From NCBI RefSeq assembly GCF_029227915.1, contig NC_079880.1, positions 5,086,001-5,150,000 on the forward strand: DNA of 64,000 bases, in the 5' to 3' direction. Positions 1 through 11,595 of this stretch are shown piece after piece. The position numbers were made by a program, and so were the translations under genes. The DNA comes from Hydractinia symbiolongicarpus. Its lineage: Eukaryota; Cnidaria; Hydrozoa; Anthoathecata; Hydractiniidae. Positions within the stretch are counted from its first letter, which is position 1. Each line of letters starts with the position of its first letter. The notes beneath the pieces are model-generated. The model had not been told where the DNA came from. It made no database searches and worked only from the letters and a program-made list of their open reading frames with translations.

Positions 1-891
1 AAAATACTTTAAAAAATCGTTCGGGAAATGAGTTTACTTCCTGGGTACTTTCTTTGTATACTTTGGACTATACGGGCCGAGTCCGGAATTTACGGGAAAT
101 CGCGGATTTTCGTTTGAGGGCGATTAAACTTCTTTTATTCAGCGTCTCATCAAAAATGAAAATATTTTTGAAAACTACAAGTCTCATGCGTTGTAGTGGT
201 GAAAAAATAATTTAAAAAATCGTTCGGAAAATGAGTTTACTCACAGGGTACTTTCTTTGTATACATTCGACTATACGGGCCAAGCCCCGGATTTACGGGA
301 AAACGCGGGATTTCGTCTTTTGACTATACGGGTCGAGTCCGGGGTTTACGGGAAATGGCGGGTTTTCGTTTGCCGTCGATTAAACTTCTTTTATTCAGCG
401 TCTCATCAAAAATGAAAACATTTTTAAAAACTACAAGTCTCATGCGTTTTAGTGGTGAAAATATAATTTAAAAAATCGTTTTGGAAATGAGTTTACTCAC
501 AGGGTACTTTCTTTGTATACATTCGACTACACGGGCCAAGCCCGGGATTTACGGGAAATCGCGGGATTTCGTTTGCCAGCGATTAAACTTCTTTCATTAA
601 CCCTCTCATCAAAAATGAAAATATTTTTGAAAATACAAGTCTCATGCGTTGTAGTGGTGAAAAAATAATTTAAAAAATCGTTCGGAAAATGAGTTTACTC
701 CCTGGGAACTTTCTTTGTATACTTTTGACTATACGGGCCGAGTCCGGGGTTTACGGGAAATGGCGGGTTTTCGTTTGCCGGCGATTAAACTTTTTTTATT
801 CAGTGTCTCATCAAAAATGAAAACATTTTTGAAAACTACAAGTCTCATGCGTTGTAGTGGTGAAAAAATAATTTAAAAAATCGTTCCGAAA
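1..891 (+). repeat. Mixed monomers before the first regular HOR
   Basis: About four monomers of classes G, F, E and A. The monomers at 487-891 are diverged versions of two units of the 607-bp trimer that follows. The block includes one over-long unit at 231-486. No gene seen. Confidence 0.85.
231..486 (+). repeat. Over-long 256-bp chimeric monomer
   Basis: The spacing between ATGAGTTTAC landmarks is 256 here instead of 203. The extra 53 bases come from re-entry into the GC-rich part. A class A start runs to CGCGGGATTTCGTC near 318, then the sequence repeats TTTTGACTATACGGG and continues as a class C-like unit. This is a local duplication or misaligned recombination product between two monomer classes. 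Confidence 0.88.
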
Positions 892-2272
892 ATGAGTTTA
901 CTCACAGGGTACTTTCTTTGTATACATTCGACTATACGGGCCAAGCCCCGGATTTACGGGAAAACGCGGGATTTCGTTTGCCGGCGATTAAACCTCTTTC
1001 ATTAAGCGTCTCATCAAAAATGAAAACATTTTTGAAAACTACAAGTCTCATGCGTTTAGTGGTAAAAAATAATTTAAAAAATCGTTCGGGAAAGGAGTTT
1101 ACTCACAGGGTACTTTCTTTGTATACATTCGACTACACGGGCCAAGCCCGGGATTTACGGGAAATCGCGGGATTTCGTTTGCCAGCGATTAAACTTCTTT
1201 CATTAACCCTCTCATCAAAAATGAAAATATTCTGGAAAACTACAAGTCTCATGCGTTGTAGTGGTGAAAAAATAATTTAAAAAATCGTTCGGAAAATGAG
1301 TTTACTCCCTGGGAACTTTCTTTGCATACTTTTGACTATACGGGGCGAGTCCGGGGTTTACGGGAAATGGCGGGTTTTCGTTTGCCGGCGATTAAACTTC
1401 TTTTATTCAGTGTCTCATCAAAAATGAAAACATTTTTGAAAACTACAAGTCTCATGCGTTGTAGTGGTGAAAAAATAATTTAAAAAATCGTTCCGAAAAT
1501 GAGTTTACTCACAGGGTACTTTCTTTGTATACATTCGACTATACGGGCCAAGCCCCGGATTTACGGGAAAACGCGGGATTTCGTTTGCCGGCGATTAAAC
1601 CTCTTTCATTAAGCGTCTCATCAAAAATGAAAACATTTTTGAAAACTACAAGTCTCATGCGTTTAGTGGTAAAAAATAATTTAAAAAATCGTTCGGGAAA
1701 GGAGTTTACTCACAGGGTACTTTCTTTGTATACATTCGACTACACGGGCCAAGCCCGGGATTTACGGGAAATCGCGGGATTTCGTTTGCCAGCGATTAAA
1801 CTTCTTTCATTAACCCTCTCATCAAAAATGAAAATATTCTGGAAAACTACAAGTCTCATGCGTTGTAGTGGTGAAAAAATAATTTAAAAAATCGTTCGGA
1901 AAATGAGTTTACTCCCTGGGAACTTTCTTTGCATACTTTTGACTATACGGGGCGAGTCCGGGGTTTACGGGAAATGGCGGGTTTTCGTTTGCCGGCGATT
2001 AAACTTCTTTTATTCAGTGTCTCATCAAAAATGAAAACATTTTTGAAAACTACAAGTCTCATGCGTTGTAGTGGTGAAAAAATAATTTAAAAAATCGTTC
2101 CGAAAATGAGTTTACTCACAGGGTACTTTCTTTGTATACATTCGACTATACGGGCCAAGCCCCGGATTTACGGGAAAACGCGGGATTTCGTTTGCCGGCG
2201 ATTAAACCTCTTTCATTAAGCGTCCCATCAAAAATGAAAACATTTTTGAAAACTACAAGTCTCATGCGTTTT
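892..2272 (+). repeat. 607-bp trimeric higher-order repeat
   Basis: Landmarks at 892, 1499 and 2106 are 607 apart (three monomers of 201, 203 and 203). The units 892-1498 and 1499-2105 appear identical base for base, including private changes such as AAAGGAGTTT, TATTCTGG and TTTGCATAC. A third partial copy runs on to about 2270, where class C sequence takes over. Diverged forms of two of the units lie upstream at 487-891. Two identical adjacent copies imply a very recent duplication. Confidence 0.92.
1014..1035. other. Conserved 22-bp dyad / hairpin element, representative copy
   Basis: TCAAAAATG, a four-base loop AAAA, then CATTTTTGA: the arms are perfect reverse complements of 9 bases. The element recurs once per monomer across both arms, mostly unchanged. 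Class B and class E units carry changed arms (CAAATATG or AATATTTTTG) that break one or two pairs. It could be a protein-binding dyad or simply a conserved part of the monomer; the sequence alone does not decide. Confidence 0.8.
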
Positions 2273-4042
2273 AGTGGTAAAGAAAATAATATAAAAAATC
2301 GTTCGGGAAATGAGTTTACTCCCTGGGTACTTTCTTTGTATACTTTTGACTATACGGGTCAAGTCCGGGGTTTACGGGAAATGGCGGGTTTTCGTTTGCC
2401 GTCGATTAAACTTCTTTTATTCAGCGTCTCATCAAAAATGAAAACATTCTTAAAAACTACAAGTCTCATGCGTTTTAGTGGTGAAAAGATAATTTAAAAA
2501 ATCGATTTGGAAATGAGTTTACTCACAGGGTACTTTCTTTGTATACATTCGACTATACGGGCCAAGCCCGGGATTTACGGGAAATCGCGGGTTTTCGTTT
2601 GCTGGCGATTAAACCACTTTCATTAAGCGTCTCATCAAAAATGAAAACATTTCTGAAAACTACAAGTCACATGCGTTTTAGTGGTAAAAAATAATTTAAA
2701 AAATCGTTCGGGAAATGAGTTTACTCACAGGGTACTTTCTTTGTATACATTCGACTACACGGGCCAAGCCCGGGATTTACGGGAAATCGCAGGATTTCGT
2801 TTGCCGGCGATTAAACTTCTTTCATTAACCCTCTCATCAAAATTGAAAATATTTTTGAAAACTTTAAGTCTCATGCGTTGTAGTGGTGAAAAAATAATTT
2901 AAAAAATCGTTCGGAAAATGAGTTTACTCCCTGGGTACTTTCTTTGTATACTTTTGACTATACGGGCCGAGTCCGGGGTTTACGGGAAATGGCGGGTTTT
3001 CGTTTGCCGGCGATTAAACTGCTTTTATTCAGTGTCTCATCAAAAATGAAAACAATTTTGAAAACTACAAGTCTCATGCGTTGTAGTGGTGAAAAAATAA
3101 TTTAAAAAATCGTTCCGAAAATGAATTCCGGGAAATCGCGGATTTTCGTTTGCCGGCGATTAAACTTCTTTTATTCAGCGTCCCATCAAATATGAAAATA
3201 TTTTTGAAAACTACAAGTCTCATGCGTTTAGTGGTAAAGAAAATAATATAAAAAATCGTTCGGGAAATGAGTTTACTCCCTGGGTACTTTCTTTGTATAC
3301 TTTTGACTATACGGGTCGAGTCCGGGGTTTACGGGAAATGGCGGGTTTTCGTTTGCCGTCGAATAAACTTCTTTTATTCAGCGTCTCATCAAAAATGAAA
3401 ACATTTTTAAAAACTACAAGTCTCATGCGTTTTAGTGGTGAAAAGATAATTTAAAAAATCGTTTTGGAAATGAGTTTACTCACAGGGTACTTTCTTTGTA
3501 TACATTCGACTATACGGGCCAAGCCCGGGATTTACGGGAAATCGCGGATTTTCGTTTGCTGGCGATTAAACCACTTTCATTAGGCGTCTCATCAAAAATG
3601 AAAACATTTCTGAAAACTACAAGTCTCATGCGTTTTAGGGGTAAAAAATAATTTAAAAAATCGTTCGGGAAATGAGATTACTCACAGGGTACTTTCTTTG
3701 TATACATTCGACTACACGGGCCAAGCCCGGGATTTACGGGAAATCGCAGGATTTCGTTTGCCGGCGATTAAACTTCTTTCATTAACCCTCTCATCAAAAA
3801 TGAAAATATTTTTGAAAACTACAAGTCTCATGCGTTGTAGTGGTGAAAAAATAATTTAAAAAATCGTTCGGAAAATGAGTTTACTCCCTGGGTACTTTCT
3901 TTGTATACTTTTGACTATACGGGCCGAGTCCGGGGTTTACGGGAAATGGCGGGTTTTCGTTTGCCGGCGATTAAACTTCTTTTTTTCAGTGTCTCATCAA
4001 AAATGAAAACATTTTTGAAAACTACAAGTCTCATGCGTTGTA
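2273..4042 (+). repeat. Hexamer-type HOR, class order C-D-E-F-A-B
   Basis: Linkers mark class C at 2273 and 3230, D at about 2475 and 3433, E at about 2684 and 3637, F at about 2885 and 3841, then A at 4043 and B at about 4246. The next C is at 4449, so the second copy of the unit is six monomers (1219 bases). In the first copy A and B are fused into one shortened monomer, giving 957 bases between C linkers. Confidence 0.85.
3121..3266 (+). repeat. Truncated 146-bp A/B fusion monomer
   Basis: The unit starts like class A (linker then CGTTCCGAAAATGA) but jumps at about 3124 to ATTCCGGGAAATCGCGG and ends as class B with CGTCCCATCAAATATG. About 56 bases of a normal monomer are missing. Compared with the full hexamer one whole monomer is lost as well. 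The join makes a GAATTC site not seen elsewhere at this position of the monomer. Confidence 0.87.
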
Positions 4043-5057
4043 GTGGTGAAAAATAAATTTAAAAAATCGTTCGGAAAATGAGTTTACTCACAGGGTACTT
4101 TCTTTGTATACATTCGACTATACGGGCCAAGCCCCGGATTTACGGGAAAACGCGGGATTTCGTTTGCCGGCGATTAAACCTCTTTCATTAAGCGTCTCAT
4201 CAAAAATGAAAACATTTTTGAAAACTACAAGTCTCATGCGTTTTAGTGGTGAAAAAATAATTTAAAAAATCGTTCGGGAAATGAGTTTACTCCCTGGGTT
4301 CTTTCTTTGTATACTTTTGACTATACGGGCCGAGTCCGGGATTTACGGGAAATCGCGGATTTTCGTTTGCCGGCGATTAAACTTCTTTTATTCAGCGTCC
4401 CATCAAATATGAAAATATTTTTAAAAACTACAAGTCTCATGCGTTTAGTGGTAAAGAAAATAATATAAAAAATCGTTCGGGAAATTAGTTTACTCCCTGG
4501 GTACTTTCTTTGTATACTTTTGACTATACGGGTCGAGTCCGGGGTTTACGGGAAATGGCGGGTTTTCGTTTGCCGTCGATTAAACTTCTTTTATTCAGCG
4601 TCTCATCAAAAATGAAAACATTTTTAAAAACTACAAGTCTCATGCGTTTTAGTGGTGAAAAGATAATTTAAAAAATCGTTTTGGAAATGAGTTTACTCAC
4701 AGGGTACTTTCTTTGTATACATTCGACTATACGGGCCAAGCCCGGGATTTACGGGAAATCGCGGGTTTTCGTTTGCTGGCGATTAAACCACTTTCATTAA
4801 GCGTCTCATCAAAAATGAAAACATTTCTGAAAACTACAAGTCTCATGCGTTTTAGTGGTAAAAAAATAATTTAAAAAATCGTTCGGGAAATGAGTTTACT
4901 CACAGGGTACTTTCTTTGTATACTTTTGACTATACGGGCCGAGTCCGGGGTTTACGGGAAATGGCGGCTTTTCGTTTGCCGGCGATTAAACTTCTTTTAT
5001 TCAGTGTCTCATCAAAAATGAAAACATTTTTGAAAACTACAAGTCTCATGCGTTGTA
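4043..5057 (+). repeat. 1015-bp pentamer HOR with an E/F recombinant monomer
   Basis: The marker GTGGTGAAAAATAAATTT lies at 4043 and again at 5058, exactly 1015 bases (five monomers). The order is A, B, C, D and one hybrid. The hybrid (from about 4853) has the class E linker and CTCACAGGGTAC, then changes to the class F body with CTTTTGACTATACGGGCCG. The hexamer has been shortened to a pentamer by joining E to F. Confidence 0.87.
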
Positions 5058-8000
5058 GTGGTGAAAAATAAATTTAAAAAATCGTTCGGAAAATAAGTTT
5101 ACTCACAGGGTACTTTCTTTGTATACATTCGACTATACGGGCCAAGCCCCGGATTTACGGGAAAACGCGGGATTTCGTTTGCCGGCGATTAAACCTCTTT
5201 CATTAAGCGTCTCATCAAAAATGAAAACATTTTTGAAAACTACAAGTCTCATGCGTTTTAGTGGTGAAAAAATAATTTAAAAAATCGTTCGGGAAATGAG
5301 TTTACTCCCTGGGTACTTTCTTTGTATACTTTTGACTATACGGGCCGAGTCCGGGATTTACGGGAAATCGCGGATTTTCGTTTGCCGGCGATTAAACTTC
5401 TTTTATTCAGCGTCCCATCAAATATGAAAATATTTTTGAAAACTTCAAGTCTCATGCGTTTAGTGGTAAAGAAAATAATATAAAAAATCGTTCGGGAAAT
5501 GAGTTTACTCCCTGGGTACTTTCTTTGTATACTTTTGACTATACGGGTCGAGTCCGGGGTTTACGGGAAATGGCGGGTTTTCGTTTGCCGTCGATTAAAC
5601 TTCTTTTATTCAGCGTCTCATCAAAAATGAAAACATTTCTAAAAACTACAAGTCTCATGCGTTTTAGTGGTGAAAAGATAATTTAAAAAATCGTTTTGGA
5701 AATGAGTTTACTCACAGGTTACTTTCTTTGTATACATTCGACTATACGGGCAAAGCCCGGGATTTACGGGAAATCGCGGGTTTTCGTTTGCCGGCGATTA
5801 AACTTCTTTTATTCAGCGTCCCATCAAATATGAAAATATTTTTGAAAACTACAAGTCTCATGCGTTTAGTGGTAAAGAAAATAATATAAAAAATCGTTCG
5901 GGAAATGAGTTTACTCCCTGGGTACTTTCTTTGTATACTTTTGACTATACGGGTCGAGTCCGGGGTTTACGGGAAATGGCGGGTTTTCGTTTGCCGTCGA
6001 TTAAACTTCTTTTATTCAGCGTCTCATCAAAAATGAAAACATTTTTAAAAACTACAAGTCTCATGCGTTTTAATGGTGAAAAGATAATTTAAAAAATCGT
6101 TTTGGAAATGAGTTTACTCACAGGGTACTTTCTTTGTATACATTCGACTATACGGGCCAAGCCCGGGATTTACGGGAAATCGCGGGTTTTCGTTTGCTGG
6201 CGATTAAACCACTTTCATTAAGCGTCTCATCAAAAATGAAAACATTTCTGAAAACTACAAGTCTCATGCGTTTTAGTGGTAAAAAAATAATTTAAAAAAT
6301 CGTTCGGGAAATGAGTTTACTCACAGGGTACTTTCTTTGTATACTTTTGACTATACGGGCCGAGTCCGGGGTTTACGGGAAATGGCGGCTTTTCGTTTGC
6401 CGGCGATTAAACTTCTTTTATTCAGTGTCTCATCAAAAATGAAAACATTTTTGAAAACTACAAGTCTCATGCGTTGTAGTGGTGAAAAATAAATTTAAAA
6501 AATCGTTCGGAAAATGAGTTTACTCACAGGGTACTTTCTTTGTATACATTCGACTATACGGGCCAAGCCCCGGATTTACGGGAAAACGCGGGATTTCGTT
6601 TGCCGGCGATTAAACCTCTTTCATTAAGCGTCTCATCAAAAATGAAAACAATTTTGAAAACTACAAGTCTCATGCGTTTTAGTGGTGAAAAAATAATTTA
6701 AAAAATCGTTCGGGAAATGAGTTTACTCCCTGGGTACTTTCTTTGTATACTTTTGACTATACGGGCCGAGTCCGGGATTTACGGGAAATCGCGGATTTTC
6801 GTTTGCCGGCGATTAAACTTCTTTTATTCAGCGTCCCATCAAATATGAAAATATTTTTGAAAACTACAAGTCTCATGCGTTTAGTGGTAAAGAAAATAAT
6901 ATAAAAAATCGTTCGGGAAATGAGTTTACTCCCTGGGTACTTTCTTTGTATACTTTTGACTATACGGGTCGAGTCCGGGGTTTACGGGAAATGGCGGGTT
7001 TTCGTTTGCCGTCGATTAAACTTCTTTTATTCAGCGTCTCATCAAAAATGAAAACATTTCTAAAAACTACAAGTCTCATGCGTTTTAGTGGTGAAAAGAT
7101 AATTTAAAAAATCGTTTTGGAAATGAGTTTACTCACAGGTTACTTTCTTTGTATACATTCGACTATACGGGCAAAGCCCGGGATTTACGGGAAATCGCGG
7201 GTTTTCGTTTGCCGGCGATTAAACTTCTTTTATTCAGCGTCCCATCAAATATGAAAATATTTTTGAAAACTACAAGTCTCATGCGTTTAGTGGTAAAGAA
7301 AATAATATAAAAAATCGTTCGGGAAATGAGTTTACTCCCTGGGTACTTTCTTTGTATACTTTTGACTATACGGGTCGAGTCCGGGGTTTACGGGAAATGG
7401 CGGGTTTTCGTTTGCCGTCGATTAAACTTCTTTTATTCAGCGTCTCATCAAAAATGAAAACATTTTTAAAAACTACAAGTCTCATGCGTTTTAATGGTGA
7501 AAAGATAATTTAAAAAATCGTTTTGGAAATGAGTTTACTCACAGGGTACTTTCTTTGTATACATTCGACTATACGGGCCAAGCCCGGGATTTACGGGAAA
7601 TCGCGGGTTTTCGTTTGCTGGCGATTAAACCACTTTCATTAAGCGTCTCATCAAAAATGAAAACATTTCTGAAAACTACAAGTCTCATGCGTTTTAGTGG
7701 TAAAAAAATAATTTAAAAAATCGTTCGGGAAATGAGTTTACTCACAGGGTACTTTCTTTGTATACTTTTGACTATACGGGCCGAGTCCGGGGTTTACGGG
7801 AAATGGCGGCTTTTCGTTTGCCGGCGATTAAACTTCTTTTATTCAGTGTCTCATCAAAAATGAAAACATTTTTGAAAACTACAAGTCTCATGCGTTGTAG
7901 TGGTGAAAAATAAATTTAAAAAATCGTTCGGAAAATGAGTTTACTCACAGGGTACTTTCTTTGTATACATTCGACTATACGGGCCAAGCCCCGGATTTAC

Positions 8001-9180
8001 GGGAAAACGCGGGATTTCGTTTGCCGGCGATTAAACCTCTTTCATTAAGCGTCTCATCAAAAATGAAAACAATTTTGAAAACTACAAGTCTCATGCGTTT
8101 TAGTGGTGAAAAAATAATTTAAAAAATCGTTCGGGAAATGAGTTTACTCCCTGGGTACTTTCTTTGTATACTTTTGACTATACGGGCCGAGTCCGGGATT
8201 TACGGGAAATCGCGGATTTTCGTTTGCCGGCGATTAAACTTCTTTTATTCAGCGTCCCATCAAATATGAAAATATTTTTGAAAACTACAAGTCTCATGCG
8301 TTTAGTGGTAAAGAAAATAATATAAAAAATCGTTCGGGAAATGAGTTTACTCCCTGGGTACTTTCTTTGTATACTTTTGACTATACGGGTCGAGTCCGGG
8401 GTTTACGGGAAATGGCGGGTTTTCGTTTGCCGTCGATTAAACTTCTTTTATTCAGCGTCTCATCAAAAATGAAAACATTTCTAAAAACTACAAGTCTCAT
8501 GCGTTTTAGTGGTGAAAAGATAATTTAAAAAATCGTTTTGGAAATGAGTTTACTCACAGGTTACTTTCTTTGTATACATTCGACTATACGGGCAAAGCCC
8601 GGGATTTACGGGAAATCGCGGGTTTTCGTTTGCCGGCGATTAAACTTCTTTTATTCAGCGTCCCATCAAATATGAAAATATTTTTGAAAACTACAAGTCT
8701 CATGCGTTTAGTGGTAAAGAAAATAATATAAAAAATCGTTCGGGAAATGAGTTTACTCCCTGGGTACTTTCTTTGTATACTTTTGACTATACGGGTCGAG
8801 TCCGGGGTTTACGGGAAATGGCGGGTTTTCGTTTGCCGTCGATTAAACTTCTTTTATTCAGCGTCTCATCAAAAATGAAAACATTTTTAAAAACTACAAG
8901 TCTCATGCGTTTTAATGGTGAAAAGATAATTTAAAAAATCGTTTTGGAAATGAGTTTACTCACAGGGTACTTTCTTTGTATACATTCGACTATACGGGCA
9001 AAGCCCGGGATTTACGGGAAATCGCGGGTTTTGGTTTGCTGGCGATTAAACCACTTTCATTAAGCGTCTCATCAAAAATGAAAAAATTTTTGAAAACTAC
9101 AAGTCTCATGCGTTTTAGTGGTAAAAAAATAATTTAAAAAATCGTTCGGGAAATGAGTTTACTCACAGGGTACTTTCTTT
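5058..9180 (+). repeat. 1421-bp heptamer HOR, nearly three copies
   Basis: The marker GTGGTGAAAAATAAATTT lies at 5058, 6479 and 7900 (1421 apart, seven monomers). Private variants repeat with the same step: CTCACAGGTTAC at about 5711, 7132 and 8553, and GGGCAAAGCCCGGG close by. The order is A, B, C, D/B hybrid, C, D, E/F hybrid. The third copy decays near 9050-9180, where the E/F hybrid is replaced by a plain class E unit. Compared with the pentamer, one C-D pair has been added through a D/B recombinant. Confidence 0.92.
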
Positions 9181-11040
9181 GTATACATTCGACTACACGG
9201 GCCAAGCCTGGGATTTACGGGAAATCGCGGGATTTCGTTTGCCGGCGATTAAACTTCTTTCAATAACCCTCTCATCAAAAATGAAAACATTTTTGAAAAC
9301 TTCAAGTCTCATGCATTTTTTGTGGTGAAAAAAAAAATTAAAAAATCGTTCGGGAAATGAGTTTACTCCCTGGGTACTTTCTTTGTATACTTTGGACTAT
9401 ACGGGCCAAGTCCGGGATTTACGGAAAATCGCGGATTTTCGTTTGAGGGCGATTAAACTTCTTTTACTCAGCGTCTCATCAAAAATGAAAACATTTTTGA
9501 AAACTACAAGTCTCATGCGTTTTAGTGGTGAAAAAAAAATTAAAAAATCGTTCGGGAAATGAGTTTACTTCCTGGGTACTTTCTTTGTATACATTCGACT
9601 ATACGGGCCAAGCCCCGGATTTACGGGAAAACACTGGATTTCGTTTGCCGGCGATTAAACCTCTTTCATTAAGCGTCTCATCAAAAATGAAAACATTTTT
9701 GAAAACTACAAGTCTCATGCGTTTTAGTGGTGAAAATAAAATAATTAAAAAATCGTTCGGGAAATGAGTTTACTCACTGGGTACTTTCTTTGTATACATT
9801 CGACTATACGGGCCATGCTCGCGATTTACGGGAAATCGCGGGATTTCGTTTGCCGGCGGTTAAACTTCTTTCATTAAGCGTCTCATCAAAAATGAAAACA
9901 TTTTTGAAAACTAAAAGTCTTATGCGTTTTAGTGGTTAAAAAATAATTTAAAAAATCGTTCTGGAAATGAATTTACTCACTGGGTACTTTCTTTGTATAC
10001 ATTCGACTATACGGGCCAAGACCGGGATTTACGGGAAATCGCGGGTTTTCGTTTTCCGGCGATTAAACCTCTTTCATTAAGCGTCTCATCAAAAATGAAA
10101 ACATTTTTGAAAACTACAAGTCTCATGCGTTTTAGTGGTGAAAAAAAAAATTAAAAAATCGTTCGGGAAATGAGTTTACTTCCTGGGTACTTTCTTTGTA
10201 TATATTCGACTATACGGGCCAAGCCCCGGATTTACGGGAAAACGCGGGATTTCGTTTGCCGGCGATTAAACCTCTTTCATTAAGCGTCTCATCAATAATG
10301 AAAATATTTTTGAAAACTACAAGTCTCATGCGTTTTAGTGGTGAAAAAATAATTTAAAAAATCGTTCGGGAAATGAGTTTACTCCCTGGGTACTTTCTTT
10401 GTATACTTTTGACTATACGGGCCGAGTCCGCGATTTACGGGAAATCGCGGATTTTCGTTTGCCGGCGATTAAACTTCTTTTATTCAGCGTCCCATCAAAT
10501 ATGAAAATATTTTTGAAAACTACAAGTCTCATGCGTTTTAGTGGTGAAAAGATAATTTAAAAAATCGTTTTGGAAATGAGTTTACTCACAGGATACTTTC
10601 TTTGTATACATTCGACTATACGGGCCAAGCCCGGGATTTACGGGAAATCGCGGGTTTTCGTTTGCTGGCAATTAAACCACTTTCATTAAGCGTCTCATCA
10701 AAAATGAAAACTTTTCTGAAAACTACAAGTCTCATGCGTTTTAGTGGTAAAAAAATAATTTAAAAAATCGTTCGGGAAATGAGTTTACTCACAGGGTACT
10801 TTCTTTGTATACATTCGACTACACGGGCCAAGCCTGGGATTTACGGGAAATCGCGGGATTTCGTTTGCCGGCAATTAAACTTCTTTCAATAACCCTCTCA
10901 TCAAAAATGAAAACATTTTTGAAAACTTCAAGTCTCATGCGTTTTTGTGGTGAAAAAAAAAATTAAAAAAACGTTCGGGAAATGAGTTTACTCCCTGAGT
11001 ACTTTCTTTGTATACTTTGGACTATACGGGCCAAGTCCGG
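9181..11040 (+). repeat. Mixed monomers, including class G and A-rich linker variants
   Basis: About nine monomers with no tandem HOR of their own. Linkers are A-rich (GAAAAAAAAATTAAAAAATC, or GAAAATAAAATAATT at about 9730). Variants include GCCATGCTCGCG near 9811 and GCCAAGACCGGG near 10014. The part 9932-10972 recurs at 13190-14230 (offset 3258), so it is an older copy of the block leading to the strand switch. No gene seen. Confidence 0.85.
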
Positions 11041-11595
11041 GATTCACGGAAAATCGCGGATTTTCGTTTGAGGGCGATTAAACTTCTTTTACTCAGCGTC
11101 TCATCAAAAATGAAAAAATTTTTGAAAACTACAAGTCTCATGCGTTTTAGTGGTGAAAAAAAATTTAAAAAATCGTTCGGGAGAGATAATGAGTTTACTT
11201 CCTGGGTACTTTCTTTGTATACATTCGACTATACGGGCCAAGCCCCGGATTTACGGGAAAACGCGGGATTTCGTTTGCCGGCGATTAAACCTCTTTCATT
11301 AAGCGTCTCATCAAAAATGAAAACATTTTTGAAAACTACAAGTCTCATGCGTTTTAGTGGTGAAAAAAAATAATTAAAAAATCGTTCGGGAAATGAGTTT
11401 ACTCACTGGGTACTTTCTTTGTATACATTCGACTATACGGGCCAAGCTCGCAATTTACGGGAAATCGCGGGATTTCGTTTGCCGGCGGTTAAACTTCTTT
11501 CATTAACCGTCTCATCAAAAATGAAAACATTTTTGAAAACTTCAAGTCTCATGCGTTTTAGTGGTGAAAAAAAAAATTAAAAAATCGTTCGGGAA

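Noticed and set aside
918-1280. Open frame of 120 codons, repeated identically at 1525-1887, and similar 60-121 codon frames on both strands throughout
   Set aside because: All are the same part of the monomer read in one frame (YTFDYTGQA..., then LKTTSLMR...). The monomer is 203 bases, not a multiple of three, so the frame breaks or shifts in the next unit. Frames start at different ATGs and end in the linker, variation does not favour third positions, and no ribosome binding or splice context is visible.
5058-9180. CRISPR array
   Set aside because: The repeats are contiguous 203-base monomers without unique spacers, and no cas genes are present.
11008-11373. 121-codon frame crossing two monomers
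   Set aside because: It exists only because of a 5-base insertion in the linker region of one HOR. Its amino acid sequence repeats the monomer frame twice, with no domain I recognise.
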